DNA of 64,000 bases from CAWCUZ01 sp963798795 (GTDB lineage: Bacteria > Acidobacteriota > Vicinamibacteria > Vicinamibacterales > SCN-69-37). The DNA is taken from positions 2,480,001-2,544,000 of the forward strand of contig CAWCUZ010000001.1 of assembly GCA_963798795.1 (NCBI GenBank). Direction: 5' to 3'. A program made the translations under genes and the position numbers. How positions within the stretch are numbered: the stretch's first letter is position 1; every line of letters starts with the position of its first letter. The notes under the pieces were generated by a model. The model saw nothing but the letters and a program-made list of their open reading frames with translations. It did not search any database and was not told the DNA's origin. Below, one piece after another: positions 28,422-36,883 of this stretch.

Positions 28422-29216
28422 ATGGTAGCCGTGCCAGGCGATTTCGATTTCTCCATCCTCTCCGCCATCGAGCACCGCCCCTGGCCGCTGCCGGACCGCG
28501 CCTGGGTGATGACGCAGACATGGCACGACCTGCTGTTCGCGCACTGGCCGGTCGATCCAGCGCCGCTTCAGAAGAAGCTGCCGCTCGGCCTGGCGCTGGA
28601 TCTGTTCGACGGGCAGGCCTGGGTGGGCGTCGTCCCGTTCCGGATGACCAACGTCGCCGCCCGCGGGCTGCCGGCTCTTCCCGGACTGTCGGCGTTTCCC
28701 GAACTCAACGTGCGGACCTACGTGCGGGTTGGCGGACGGCCGCGCGACGATGCCGCGAGCGCACGGCCCGGCGTGTATTTCTTCAGCCTCGACGCGGCCA
28801 GTCGCGCGGCGGTGTTCGCGGCCCGCCGGCTCTTCCACCTGCCCTATTTTCTCGCCGCCATGCAGATTGGGCGGGACGCCGGCGCAGTACGCTACGGGAG
28901 CCGCCGCCGGGATCCCATGACCAGCCCCGCCGAGTTCCAGGTTCGCTATCGCCCGACGGGCCCGGCCGCGCCACCGCGCCCGCGCTCGCTCGAGCATTTT
29001 CTGACGGAGCGCTACTGTCTCCACACGGCGGACCGCAATGGGCGAATCCTGAGCGTGGAGATTCATCACCCGCCCTGGCCGCTTCAGCCCGCCGAGGCCC
29101 AGATCGAGCGGAACACGATGGCTGACGCCGCCGACATCACGATCGCCGGGCCGCCGGCGCGCCTCCACTTCGCACAACGCCAGGATGTCGTCGTCTGGCC
29201 ATCCTCACGCGCCTGA
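28422..29216 (+). CDS. DUF2071 (YqjF-like) protein
   Basis: 264-residue member of the DUF2071/YqjF family, recognised from WHDLLFAHWPVDPAPLQKKL, DLFDGQAWVGVVPFRM, FPELNVRTYVR and GVYFFSLDAAS. No signal peptide or membrane segment. The role is poorly defined; the fold is predicted to be a lipocalin/acetoacetate-decarboxylase-like barrel. The ATG at 28422 has no clear Shine-Dalgarno, but TAGCAT immediately overlaps it, so transcription may start close to the codon. Its 3' end runs into a heptamer array. Confidence 0.8.
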   Translation: MVAVPGDFDFSILSAIEHRPWPLPDRAWVMTQTWHDLLFAHWPVDPAPLQKKLPLGLALDLFDGQAWVGVVPFRMTNVAARGLPALPGLSAFPELNVRTYVRVGGRPRDDAASARPGVYFFSLDAASRAAVFAARRLFHLPYFLAAMQIGRDAGAVRYGSRRRDPMTSPAEFQVRYRPTGPAAPPRPRSLEHFLTERYCLHTADRNGRILSVEIHHPPWPLQPAEAQIERNTMADAADITIAGPPARLHFAQRQDVVVWPSSRA

Positions 29217-29231
29217 GGGCTTGCCGCGCGC

Positions 29232-29294
29232 GGTCTTGGGCTTTCGGCGCTCGGCGTTCGGGCTCTGGGCTCCGGGCCCTGGGCCCTCGGGCGC
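29232..29294. repeat. Heptamer array, nine GC-rich units
   Basis: Nine consecutive 7-mers, from ggtcttg, ggctttc, ggcgctc, ggcgttc through gggctct, gggctcc, gggccct (twice) and cgggcgc, in one register between the convergent DUF2071 gene and the permease. Confidence 0.75.
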
Positions 29295-29307
29295 GCGGCG
29301 CCGCGGC

Positions 29308-31989
29308 CTATTCCGTCCGTAGCGCGCGCAGCGGATCGACCGACGTGGCGCGGCGGGCAGGGCCGAACGACGCGAGCAGTGCGGCGGCGAAGAAGACGAC
29401 CGCCACGGCGAGGTACGCCGTCGGATTGGCCGGGGCCGTGCCGAACAGGTATTGCGCGATGAGCTGGCTGAAGCCGTAGGCTCCTGCCAGTCCGACCGCG
29501 ATGCCAACGAGGCTCAGCATCACCCCCTGCCCGAGCACGAGGCGCAGGACCGAACCGCGCGTGGCGCCCAGCGCCATGCGGAGTCCGAACTCGCGCGTCC
29601 GCTGACTGACCGAGTTGCCCACCAGCCCGGAGATGCCGGCGAGCGTGATCGCGAGCGCAACGGCCGCGAACACGCCCAGCAGCGCCGCCGTGAGCCCCGG
29701 CGCGGCGAGCCGTCCGTGGCGCAACTCCTCGAGCGTCACCAGATCCTCGACCGGCACCGTCGGATCGGCGCCGTGGATTGCGGCCTTGATGCCCGGCACC
29801 ACGTCGAATGGATTGCCGGTCGTGCGCACCAGCAGGCGCCCGCCGCCGAACGCCGTCTGCCGTGTCGGCGTGTAGAACTCGGGTCCCGGGGATGTGGCCA
29901 TGCCGTACAGGCGGAAATCGGCCACGACGCCGACAACCGTCAGCCACTGCGGCTCGTCGGATCCCTGCGGGGGCGGGAGGGCGAATCGCAAGCCGACCGG
30001 GTTGCGACCCTTCCAGAGTTGCGCCATCGACTGGTTGACGACCGCCACGGAAGGCGCCTCGGGCCCATCGGATTCGCGGAACGTTCGCCCGCCGAGCACG
30101 GGGACGTCGAGCACTTCGAAGTAGCCCTCGCTCGCCACGTTCGGATCGGCCGTGAGGCCGGGTCCGTCCGCGGCCGGCCCGCCTTCAATCGTGATCGGCT
30201 GCGCGCCCGGCGTGATGTTCGACAAGGGCACCGACGAGGTCACCGCCGCCGCCGTGATCCCCGGCGTCGCCCGGATGCGGGTGAGGATGTCGTCCTGCAG
30301 CCGCTGGGCGCGCGCCGCACGCTCCGCCTGACTGGCGAGCTGCCGGCCGTTGCCGAAGTTGCCATAGAAGGCCGCCGTCATCACGTGGTCGGTCCGGTAT
30401 CCGAGGGTCACCGACGACAGCTTGTAGAACGTCTCGAGCAGCAGCGCGGCGCCGACGAGCAGCATGAACGACACCGCCACCTGCGCCACCACCAGTCCCG
30501 CGCGGACGCGCTGGCGCTTGCGGCTGTCGCCCCCCCGCGAGGCGCCATCGCGCACGGCCTGCGCCAGATCGCGCCGGGTCGACAGCGCGGGCGCCGCGCC
30601 GAACACGACGCCGGTGGCCACGGCGCTCGCGAGCGCGAAGAGGAGCACGCCCCCGTCGATCTCGATCTGTCCCGTGCGCGCCGTGAACCGGCCGACGAAC
30701 TCCACCAGCAGCCGCAACGTGCCCGCCGCGAGCGCGACACCCAGCACGCCGCCGGCGAGCGCGAGCATCACGCTTTCGGTGACGAGCTGTCTCAGCAGCC
30801 GGCCGCGGCCCGCGCCGAGGGCCGTCCGGACGGCGAGTTCGCGCTGCCGCCTGGCCGTGCGCGCCAGCGCCAGGTTCGCCACGTTCGCGCACGCGATCAG
30901 CAGCACGAGGAGCGTCGCGCCGGCGAGCGCGATCAGCATGGGCCGTGCGCCGACGACGAGCTCGCCCTGCAGCGAGGCGACCCGCCCGACGAGCTGCGGC
31001 GAGCGGTAGTCGTTCGGATAATCGGCGGGGAACGACGCGGCGACGGTGGCGACCTCCGACGCGGCGGCTTCCTCCGTCACGCCCGGCGCGAGGCGCCCGA
31101 ACACGTCGAGCGCCGAGAACGCGCGGTGCGACGTGCCGTTCTTCTGCGCGGCCGCCCGGAACGGGCACGCCGAGCTCGGCATGTAGACGTCGTTCTCGTC
31201 CGGGTACTGCGGAAAGTCGGGCAGCACCCCGACGACGGTGTGCGGCCGGTTGTTCATCTCGAGCACGCGACCGACGACGCCAGGATCCGCGCCGAACTTG
31301 CGCGTCCAGTAGCCGTGGCTCAGGACCAGCACGGCGTCGGCGTCGAGGTTGTCCTCGCCCGGCAGAAACGTCCGGCCCAGGAGCGGCTTGACGCCGAGCA
31401 TCGTGAAGAAGTTGGCCGACACGACGCCCGTGTCCACCCGATCCGGCTCGCCCTGGTCGAGCAGGACGAAGTTCATTTGGTGGTACTCGACGAGGTCACG
31501 GACCGAGGAGAGCCGGCGGCGGTAGTCGAACAGCTCGGGAATCGACACGCCGGCATTGGCGACCTGGATGGCCGGCGCCGACTGCTTGATCAGCACGAGC
31601 CGCCCGGCATCGCGGAACGGCAGCGACTTGAGCAGCACGCCGTCGATCACCGAGAACACCGCGGTGTTCGCGCCGATGCCGAGGCCCAGGATCAGGACGA
31701 CCGCCAGCGAGTACCCCGGCGACCGCCCGAGCGCGCGCAGGCCGAAGCGGACGTCCTGGGCGAGCGCGTCCCAGAACGTGACGCCGCGCACGTCGCGCAC
31801 CTCCTCGCGCACGCGATCGACCGCGCCGAAATCGCGCAGCGTGGAGCGGCGCGCCTCTTCGGGCGAGAGACCGCCGCGCGCGCGGCGTTCGGTCTCCATC
31901 GCGAGATGGCTGGCCAGCTCCCGGCGGATGTCCGCGTCGAGACGGGACCGGGTGAACAGCGCACGAATCCGGCGGAACGCCCGTCGCAT
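29308..31989 (-). CDS. MacB/FtsX-type orphan ABC permease (ADOP family)
   Basis: 893-residue acidobacterial duplicated orphan permease. The N-terminal helical segment (RLDADIRRELASHLAMETER) is typical of these proteins. It is followed by two repeats, each with a MacB periplasmic core domain and an FtsX three-helix block (GYSLAVVLILGLGIGANTAV; later LALARTARRQRELAVRTALG and SVSQRTREFGLRMALGATRG). It ends VDPLRALRTE. There is no cognate ATPase gene beside it, which is characteristic. GGGAGGG precedes the start. It is co-transcribed with the PadR regulator 12 bp upstream. A role in drug or lipid extrusion is inferred from MacB; no substrate evidence. Confidence 0.9.
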   Translation of the reverse strand: MRRAFRRIRALFTRSRLDADIRRELASHLAMETERRARGGLSPEEARRSTLRDFGAVDRVREEVRDVRGVTFWDALAQDVRFGLRALGRSPGYSLAVVLILGLGIGANTAVFSVIDGVLLKSLPFRDAGRLVLIKQSAPAIQVANAGVSIPELFDYRRRLSSVRDLVEYHQMNFVLLDQGEPDRVDTGVVSANFFTMLGVKPLLGRTFLPGEDNLDADAVLVLSHGYWTRKFGADPGVVGRVLEMNNRPHTVVGVLPDFPQYPDENDVYMPSSACPFRAAAQKNGTSHRAFSALDVFGRLAPGVTEEAAASEVATVAASFPADYPNDYRSPQLVGRVASLQGELVVGARPMLIALAGATLLVLLIACANVANLALARTARRQRELAVRTALGAGRGRLLRQLVTESVMLALAGGVLGVALAAGTLRLLVEFVGRFTARTGQIEIDGGVLLFALASAVATGVVFGAAPALSTRRDLAQAVRDGASRGGDSRKRQRVRAGLVVAQVAVSFMLLVGAALLLETFYKLSSVTLGYRTDHVMTAAFYGNFGNGRQLASQAERAARAQRLQDDILTRIRATPGITAAAVTSSVPLSNITPGAQPITIEGGPAADGPGLTADPNVASEGYFEVLDVPVLGGRTFRESDGPEAPSVAVVNQSMAQLWKGRNPVGLRFALPPPQGSDEPQWLTVVGVVADFRLYGMATSPGPEFYTPTRQTAFGGGRLLVRTTGNPFDVVPGIKAAIHGADPTVPVEDLVTLEELRHGRLAAPGLTAALLGVFAAVALAITLAGISGLVGNSVSQRTREFGLRMALGATRGSVLRLVLGQGVMLSLVGIAVGLAGAYGFSQLIAQYLFGTAPANPTAYLAVAVVFFAAALLASFGPARRATSVDPLRALRTE

Positions 31990-32001
31990 CGGTTCCCTCC
32001 C

Positions 32002-32346
32002 TCAGTTCTGCGGCGACGCCTGGAGGACCCGGCCGACCGCGCCGGCCACCCGCTCCCAGTTCGCCGTTTCGATTTCGAGCTGCCGCTGTCCGCGGCGGGT
32101 GAGGCGGTAGAACTTGGCTTCGCGGTTCGACTCCGACACGCCCCACTCCGACGCGACCCAGCCCTGTTCCTCGAGCCGGTGGAGCGCCGGATAGAGCGAG
32201 CCCTGGTTGACCCGCAGGACGTCCTGCGAGATCTGCTGGATGCGCTGCGACAGGCCCCACCCGTGCTGCGGCCCGAGCGCCAGGGTCTTGAGCACGAGCA
32301 GGTCCAGCGTCCCCTGCAGCAGATCGGTCCGCGTGTCTCTGGGCAT
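32002..32346 (-). CDS. PadR family transcriptional regulator
   Basis: 114-residue winged-helix regulator of the PadR type: LLQGTLDLLVLKTLALGPQH, GWGLSQRIQ, LRVNQGSLYPALHRLEEQGW, SNREAKFYRLTRRGQRQLE. The C-terminal dimerisation helix is short, as in the small PadR class (PadR-s2) that accompanies ADOP permeases. The start has GGGAGGA upstream. It lies 12 bp from the permease it presumably represses, and a near-perfect 47-bp dyad sits immediately upstream, consistent with autoregulation. The inducing ligand is unknown. Confidence 0.92.
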   Translation of the reverse strand: MPRDTRTDLLQGTLDLLVLKTLALGPQHGWGLSQRIQQISQDVLRVNQGSLYPALHRLEEQGWVASEWGVSESNREAKFYRLTRRGQRQLEIETANWERVAGAVGRVLQASPQN

Positions 32347-32364
32347 GCCGGGCGTCCTCCCTCT

Positions 32365-32411
32365 TGTAGACGTTCGACAAGGATACCCGGTTCCCTTGTC
32401 GAATGTCTACA
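32365..32411 (-). promoter_or_regulatory. Dyad operator upstream of PadR/permease operon
   Basis: tgtagacgttcgacaagg (32365-32382) and ccttgtcgaatgtctaca (32394-32411) are reverse complements at 17 of 18 positions with an 11-bp spacer. Each arm is itself close to a TGTMGA-N3-TCKACA pseudo-palindrome. It lies 18 bp before the PadR start, the expected place for an autoregulatory site. Confidence 0.75.
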
Positions 32412-32419
32412 GGGAGGAA

Positions 32420-34972
32420 TCACTTCCGAATGATCCACCCGTCGTCCTCATCGTCGCCGTCATCGCCGGCGGCGCCGGGACGGGCCTGGCGGATGAAGGC
32501 GGCGCGGACGGGCGGCGGGACGACGGCCCGGGGACCGCGCACGGAGCGCCAGACGATTTCGGTCAGCAGCTGCTCCGGCGCCAGATCCGGCTGGCTCAGA
32601 TTCATCGCGGCCGACGCCGCCGCGCCGTAGGCGCCGGCGCGGTTGACGTCGTCGAGCGGCACGCGCGCGTCGCGGCGGGTGAATGGCCCCGGATCCGCCG
32701 TCGTGCCGAATGCGCGGAACATCGGCGCCGCCGCGGCGTCGTACTGGCTCATCGGCGGCAGCCCCAGGACCAGCTCCATCGTCCGCAGCACGCCAGACGT
32801 GGTGTAGAGCGTGCGGTCGACGACGCCGTGATGCGCGTACGGACTCGCGACGAACGCGACCGACCGATGCGCGTCCACGTGGTCCGGTCCGTTCTGCGCG
32901 TCGTCCTCGAGGATGAAGACGGCCGACTCGGCCCAGTACCGGCTGTGGCTGATCGCGTCCACGACGCGGCCGACAGCCTGGTCGTTCTCGGCGATCATCG
33001 AGCGCGGCGTGGGCGAGCCGGCGCGGGTGCCGGCCGTGTGATCGTTGCCCAGCCGGAGGATCGAGAGCGCCGGCAGCTGGCCGTCGCGTTCGAACTGCTT
33101 GAATTCCTCGAGCCACGCGTCGACCCGCTTGCCATCCGGAATGTCGAGATCCCACGGTGGATACGACGGCGCCACGTGTCCCTCGAGGCCCGGGACCGAC
33201 GCCTTGACCTGGCCGGTCGCGGCGTCGCCGTCGGCAAATTCACCGTAGCTGCGCACGGCGAGCCCGGCGCGCAGGCACGCGTCCCAGATGTAGCCGTGCT
33301 GCGGCGCGGTGATGTTGCCGTAGGCGTTGCGCATCGCACCGCCGCCTTCGCTGAGATACGCGGCGCCGCGCCCGCCGTAGTTGGTCGGCCAGATCTTCTC
33401 GACGAAGTCCGTGGCGTAGGCGCCGGTCGAAAAGGCGTGGCCGTCGTAGCTCACCTCGGCATCGACGTAGAAGTTGTCGAACGTGACGAACTCGCGCGCC
33501 AGCGCGTGCGCGTTCGGGGTCACGTCCTCGCCGAACAGCGTCAGGTTCGGATCGCCGTTGCCGCGGTCGAGGTCGCCGAGAATCTGGTCGTAGGTCCGGT
33601 TCTCGCGAATGATGTAGAACACGTGCTTGATCGGCGACGGATCGCCGACGCGGCGCGGGATGGCCGACGGCTCGGGCGGCGCCTCGGGCGCGAGACGCGT
33701 CGTGTCGCTGTAGCGCGTCACGCGATAGACGATGTTCGTATACCGCCGCAGCGTCTCGTCGTCGGGCGTGGGCAGGATCGAGAGCGCCGCCTGCAGCATC
33801 GCCCCGATGTACTGACCGACCGGCCCCTGAATGCCCGGCTGATTCCCGCGCGGGTTCGGCGACGAGATCAGGCCCTTGCCGCTCAGGATGTAGATGGCCT
33901 CGCCCCGCGGGCTGAACGCCACACCCGTCGGGTACCACCCGGTCGGGATGAAGCCGAGTACCCGGCTCTGCCCCGCCGTCGAGACGTCCACCAGCGCGAC
34001 CGCGTTGTTGTCGGCGTCGGCGACGAGCAGCCGCCGGCCGTCTGGCGACAGCGCGAGCGCGTTCGGCGTCGACCCGGGCGGCGCCTCGGGAAAGAGCGAC
34101 GTGGAGATCTGTTCGGTCGCGGTCAGCGCGGCCGTGTCGACCACCCACACGGCGTTGGTATTGGCGCACGCGACGAACAGGCGGCCGTCCGCACCGAGAA
34201 CCATCGCGTTGGGATGCTCGCCGACCGGCACCTCGCCCTTCGGCGCGAGCGTGCGGCCGTCGAGCGCGAGCACCCGCGCCCCGCCCCACAGCGAGACGAA
34301 CAGCGTGGCGCCATCGCGCGAGAAGAGCGCCGTGTAGGGCTCGGCCGTGACCGGGACCTGCACCCGCACGACGCCGTCCTGAAGATTGACCAGACTGACC
34401 GTCAGCCCGAGCACCTGGACCGCCGCCAGCCGCCCGCCGTCAGGACTGATCGCGAGGCCGCCGACGAACGTCTGCGGCCCCGATCGCGGACGAGCGATCG
34501 GCGACTTCGCTGGCGCGGCGCCGGGCCGCAGCGGAATCCAGGTGTTCGCACTCAGCCGGCCGTTCGCCCATTGCAGGCCGACGACCGAGTTGGCCGCCGC
34601 ACCGGATGCGTACAACTGCTTCCCGTCGGGGTGCCACGCGAGACCGAGCCAGCTGTCGTCCAGATCGGCGACCGACGTCACCTCGCCCAGCTCGAGATCC
34701 ACGACGCGCAGCGTGGGCGCGGCGTAGCCCGTGTTGGCCACGACGAGGAACCGGCCGTCGGGCGACAACACCATGTTGAGCGGCAGATCCCCGATGCCGA
34801 GATGGCGCCCGGCCGGCGCGATCCGCCAGCCGTTCGGCAGAAGCGTTTCGCCGCCGCCGAGCGTTCCCGGGCGCTGCTGCGGCGGAACGCCCTGCCGTGC
34901 GACGGAGACGGCGATGGTCGAGCAGGCGACGAGGACCGTGACGATGCCGGCGAACAGACGGTGGGAGGTCAT
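32420..34972 (-). CDS. Beta-propeller plus phosphoesterase-family protein, exported
   Basis: 850-residue exported protein. After a signal peptide (MTSHRLFAGIVTVLVACSTI), residues of about 40-400 form a YncE/YVTN-like seven-bladed propeller (NMVLSPDGRFLVVANTGYAA, LAISPDGGRLAAVQVLGL, VGEHPNAMVLGADGRLFVAC, PNALALSPDGRRLLVADADN). From about 460 comes an alkaline-phosphatase-superfamily phosphoesterase domain (KHVFYIIRENRTYDQILGDL, FDNFYVDAEVSYDGH, LGNDHTAGT, SAVFILEDDAQNGPDHVD) with metal-ligand Asp/His positions. It ends in an acidic tail (GDDGDDEDDG). This architecture is frequent in Acidobacteriota; substrate unknown. No frameshift over 2.5 kb. Transcribed toward the PadR gene. Confidence 0.88.
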   Translation of the reverse strand: MTSHRLFAGIVTVLVACSTIAVSVARQGVPPQQRPGTLGGGETLLPNGWRIAPAGRHLGIGDLPLNMVLSPDGRFLVVANTGYAAPTLRVVDLELGEVTSVADLDDSWLGLAWHPDGKQLYASGAAANSVVGLQWANGRLSANTWIPLRPGAAPAKSPIARPRSGPQTFVGGLAISPDGGRLAAVQVLGLTVSLVNLQDGVVRVQVPVTAEPYTALFSRDGATLFVSLWGGARVLALDGRTLAPKGEVPVGEHPNAMVLGADGRLFVACANTNAVWVVDTAALTATEQISTSLFPEAPPGSTPNALALSPDGRRLLVADADNNAVALVDVSTAGQSRVLGFIPTGWYPTGVAFSPRGEAIYILSGKGLISSPNPRGNQPGIQGPVGQYIGAMLQAALSILPTPDDETLRRYTNIVYRVTRYSDTTRLAPEAPPEPSAIPRRVGDPSPIKHVFYIIRENRTYDQILGDLDRGNGDPNLTLFGEDVTPNAHALAREFVTFDNFYVDAEVSYDGHAFSTGAYATDFVEKIWPTNYGGRGAAYLSEGGGAMRNAYGNITAPQHGYIWDACLRAGLAVRSYGEFADGDAATGQVKASVPGLEGHVAPSYPPWDLDIPDGKRVDAWLEEFKQFERDGQLPALSILRLGNDHTAGTRAGSPTPRSMIAENDQAVGRVVDAISHSRYWAESAVFILEDDAQNGPDHVDAHRSVAFVASPYAHHGVVDRTLYTTSGVLRTMELVLGLPPMSQYDAAAAPMFRAFGTTADPGPFTRRDARVPLDDVNRAGAYGAAASAAMNLSQPDLAPEQLLTEIVWRSVRGPRAVVPPPVRAAFIRQARPGAAGDDGDDEDDGWIIRK

Positions 34973-35012
34973 GCCCGAACGCTAGCACGCCCGTGACGCG
35001 GCGCCGTGACGC

Positions 35013-35047
35013 AAAAAAATCGCCGGCCCTCACGAGAGGCCGGCCGG
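35013..35047 (-). terminator. Rho-independent terminator after outer-membrane protein gene
   Basis: In the minus direction, a ggccggc/gccggcc hairpin with loop around tctcgtgag is followed by seven T (plus strand a-run at 35013-35019). It lies about 25 bp past the stop at 35070. This is the clearest intrinsic terminator in the window. Confidence 0.85.
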
Positions 35048-35069
35048 CGTGAGCTTGTCGGACGTGGAC

Positions 35070-35699
35070 TCAGAACGCGAACAGCGCACCGAAGGTCACG
35101 CGCTTGTAGGTCGTGTTGGTCAGGCCGAAACCGGCGGCGCTGTCGTTCGACCCGAAGTCGCGCATGAACCGGACGTCGGCGCGGACGCCGATCGCCTTCG
35201 TGATGTACACGTTCACGCCGCCGCCGAAGTCGATCACGCCGCGGTTCTGGTTCGTCTGGGTGAGGTCCGTGAAGTCCCCCAGGTTCGAGCGCGCGAGCCC
35301 GCCGCCCACCAGGAAATACGGCCGGATCGCCTGCTGATCCGAGAGATTGATCCACGGGCCGATCATCGTATTACCCGTGAATGTGAGCAGGTTGTTGCCG
35401 CCCAGCAGATCCGGATCGCCGAAGTAGTTCTTCGCGTATCCAAACTCAATCTCTCCGCTGACGACGCCGCGCTGCCAGAAGCCGAGCGAGACGCCGTATG
35501 CCTTTGGATGGCTGCTGGTGCCAACCGCATCGAAGGCGTCGCTCAGACCGCCCGAGAAATGGAAGCCGATCCAGGGCTCCACGAAGCTGTCGCGCATTTC
35601 GTTCTCAGACGGCGGCGGATTCTGGCTGCCCGCCTGGGCCAGGGCGACAGCCGGGACCAGCAGGGAAACCACCGCGAACATGGGAATCAGTCGGCGCAT
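35070..35699 (-). CDS. Small outer-membrane beta-barrel protein
   Basis: 209 residues from ATG 35699, preceded by AAGGAGA and starting with a signal peptide (MRRLIPMFAVVSLLVPAVAL, cut after ALAQA). The rest is alternating beta strands typical of an OmpA-like/opacity-type 8-stranded barrel: WIGFHFSGGLSD, GEIEFGYAKNYFG, GPWINLSDQQAIRPYFLVGG, VIDFGGGVNVYITKAIGV. It ends in the aromatic VTFGALFAF, a BAM signal. The reading frame stays open upstream to 35954, but the strong ribosome-binding site and signal peptide fix the start. It has its own promoter and terminator, so it is monocistronic. Function unknown. Confidence 0.88.
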   Translation of the reverse strand: MRRLIPMFAVVSLLVPAVALAQAGSQNPPPSENEMRDSFVEPWIGFHFSGGLSDAFDAVGTSSHPKAYGVSLGFWQRGVVSGEIEFGYAKNYFGDPDLLGGNNLLTFTGNTMIGPWINLSDQQAIRPYFLVGGGLARSNLGDFTDLTQTNQNRGVIDFGGGVNVYITKAIGVRADVRFMRDFGSNDSAAGFGLTNTTYKRVTFGALFAF

Positions 35700-35726
35700 G
35701 ACGCTCTCCTTGTCGGAAGACACGTG

Positions 35727-35762
35727 CGCTAGCACGCTAGCGAAGCGCTGAATGGGTGTCAA
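35727..35762 (-). promoter_or_regulatory. Sigma-70-like promoter with overlapping palindrome
   Basis: In the minus direction, TTGACA (35757-35762), a 17-bp spacer, then TAGCGT (35734-35739). A 16-bp palindrome, cgctagcacgctagcg (35727-35742), covers the -10, a good position for a repressor. It lies about 30 bp upstream of the barrel protein's start codon. Confidence 0.6.
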
Positions 35763-36098
35763 CTCAATCGCCTGAATCCGGACAGAAAAAGAGGTGCGCC
35801 CGATGCAAGGTGGCCACCTGACGAACGCGTGGACGTTCAAGCGGGATTGGGGAGCCGCGCCGCCAGTCTGTCCCGAAGCCACCCTGCACCGGACGCACCC
35901 GAAGGTGCGCCCTCCGTCGCCAGCCGGTACCGCGACGGTCGTCCCGGGGGCCATCCCACGACCCTGCCGAGGCGATTGAGCGCTGGTGCTCCTTTGTGCA
36001 AGGGCAGTGCCGCTCGGAGGTGGCGCATTTCACGCAATGAACGGCCGCGGGTGGGAATCTTCGCGCGGGGGGCGGGAAAAATATCCCAGTGGCTTCGG
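35763..36098. repeat. Non-coding spacer with 24-bp imperfect inverted repeat
   Basis: 336 bp without a credible gene. 35791-35814 and 35878-35901 are inverted copies matching at 19 of 24 positions around a 63-bp core. The right arm runs into a small hairpin (acgcacc-cgaa-ggtgcgc, about 35892-35909). It could be a decayed mobile element or a structured RNA; I could not match it to a known family. Confidence 0.4.
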
Positions 36099-36800
36099 CT
36101 AGCCCAGCCGTCGCGCAGGTATCCCCACGTAGGTGGCTCCGCCAGGCAACATGGTGTGCTTCGGCACCAGGCTGAGCGCGCCGATCTGGGCCTCGTCCCC
36201 GATCACCACGCCGATGTCGACGACGCTGCCCACGCCGATGATCACGCCGCGACCGAGCCGCACGCGCCCGGTCCGCACGACGCCGGCCTCCACGGTGTGG
36301 CCGGAAATGTGCGCGTCGGCGCCAATCACCACGTCGTCGCCGAACTCGAGCAGGTTGTAGTCGGACACGGCGAGCGAGTTCACGTACACCCGACGCCCCA
36401 GCCGCGCGCCGCTGAGGCGCAGATACGCGGTCCACACGGGCGAGCCGCGCAGCAGCGAGCCCGAAATCAGTCGCACGAGATGCGCGGACCCGCCGGCGCG
36501 CGCCCACGTCAGCACGGGCCATCCGACTCCCGCCACCGGCATGACGGCGTCGACCGGCGCCCGCCATCCGACCAGGCGGAGGACCACGACGGACGCGACC
36601 ATCAACAGCAGCGCGAACGCGAGGTACGACGGCCCGAGCCCGGCCGCGAGCACGGCCGTTCGCGCGAGGTCCGGCCAGGCCCGGGTCGCGCGCAGCAGTC
36701 CGATCCATGCCACGACGACCGGCGCCGCCGCGAGTCCGCAGACGAGGATCTGCACCGCGAGAAAGCTCGCGATGGCCCAGCCGATCCGGAGGGCTCGCAT
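36099..36800 (-). CDS. Membrane protein with left-handed beta-helix (hexapeptide repeat) domain
   Basis: 233 residues. The first about 90 hold two or three membrane segments (IGWAIASFLAVQILVCGLAA, YLAFALLLMVASVVVLRLVG). The C-terminal half is a hexapeptide-repeat left-handed beta-helix (LGRRVYVNSLAVSDYNLLEF, DVVIGADAHISGHTVEAGVV, LGRGVIIGVGSVVDIGVVIG). It resembles the C-terminal acyltransferase-like part of epsilon-poly-lysine-synthetase-type (Pls) proteins, detached from any adenylation domain. No synthetase gene is adjacent. Probably membrane-anchored and cytoplasm-facing; acyltransferase activity is not certain because the catalytic His is not obvious. Confidence 0.75.
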   Translation of the reverse strand: MRALRIGWAIASFLAVQILVCGLAAAPVVVAWIGLLRATRAWPDLARTAVLAAGLGPSYLAFALLLMVASVVVLRLVGWRAPVDAVMPVAGVGWPVLTWARAGGSAHLVRLISGSLLRGSPVWTAYLRLSGARLGRRVYVNSLAVSDYNLLEFGDDVVIGADAHISGHTVEAGVVRTGRVRLGRGVIIGVGSVVDIGVVIGDEAQIGALSLVPKHTMLPGGATYVGIPARRLG

Positions 36801-36883
36801 GGGACAAGACTCTACCCGAAGCCGCGGCTGAGCCCGTTCGAAGCGATCCGCACGTGAGGTGCGCGGGCCGGCGCCGCGCTACG

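Noticed and set aside
29452..34996. Two long plus-strand frames (29452-32433 and 32207-34996)
   Set aside because: They run antisense to the permease, PadR and phosphoesterase genes, have no family resemblance, and have codon composition typical of GC-rich shadow frames.
35763..36098. Riboswitch such as c-di-GMP or cobalamin type
   Set aside because: I could not find the conserved core sequences of these classes; only inverted repeats are visible.
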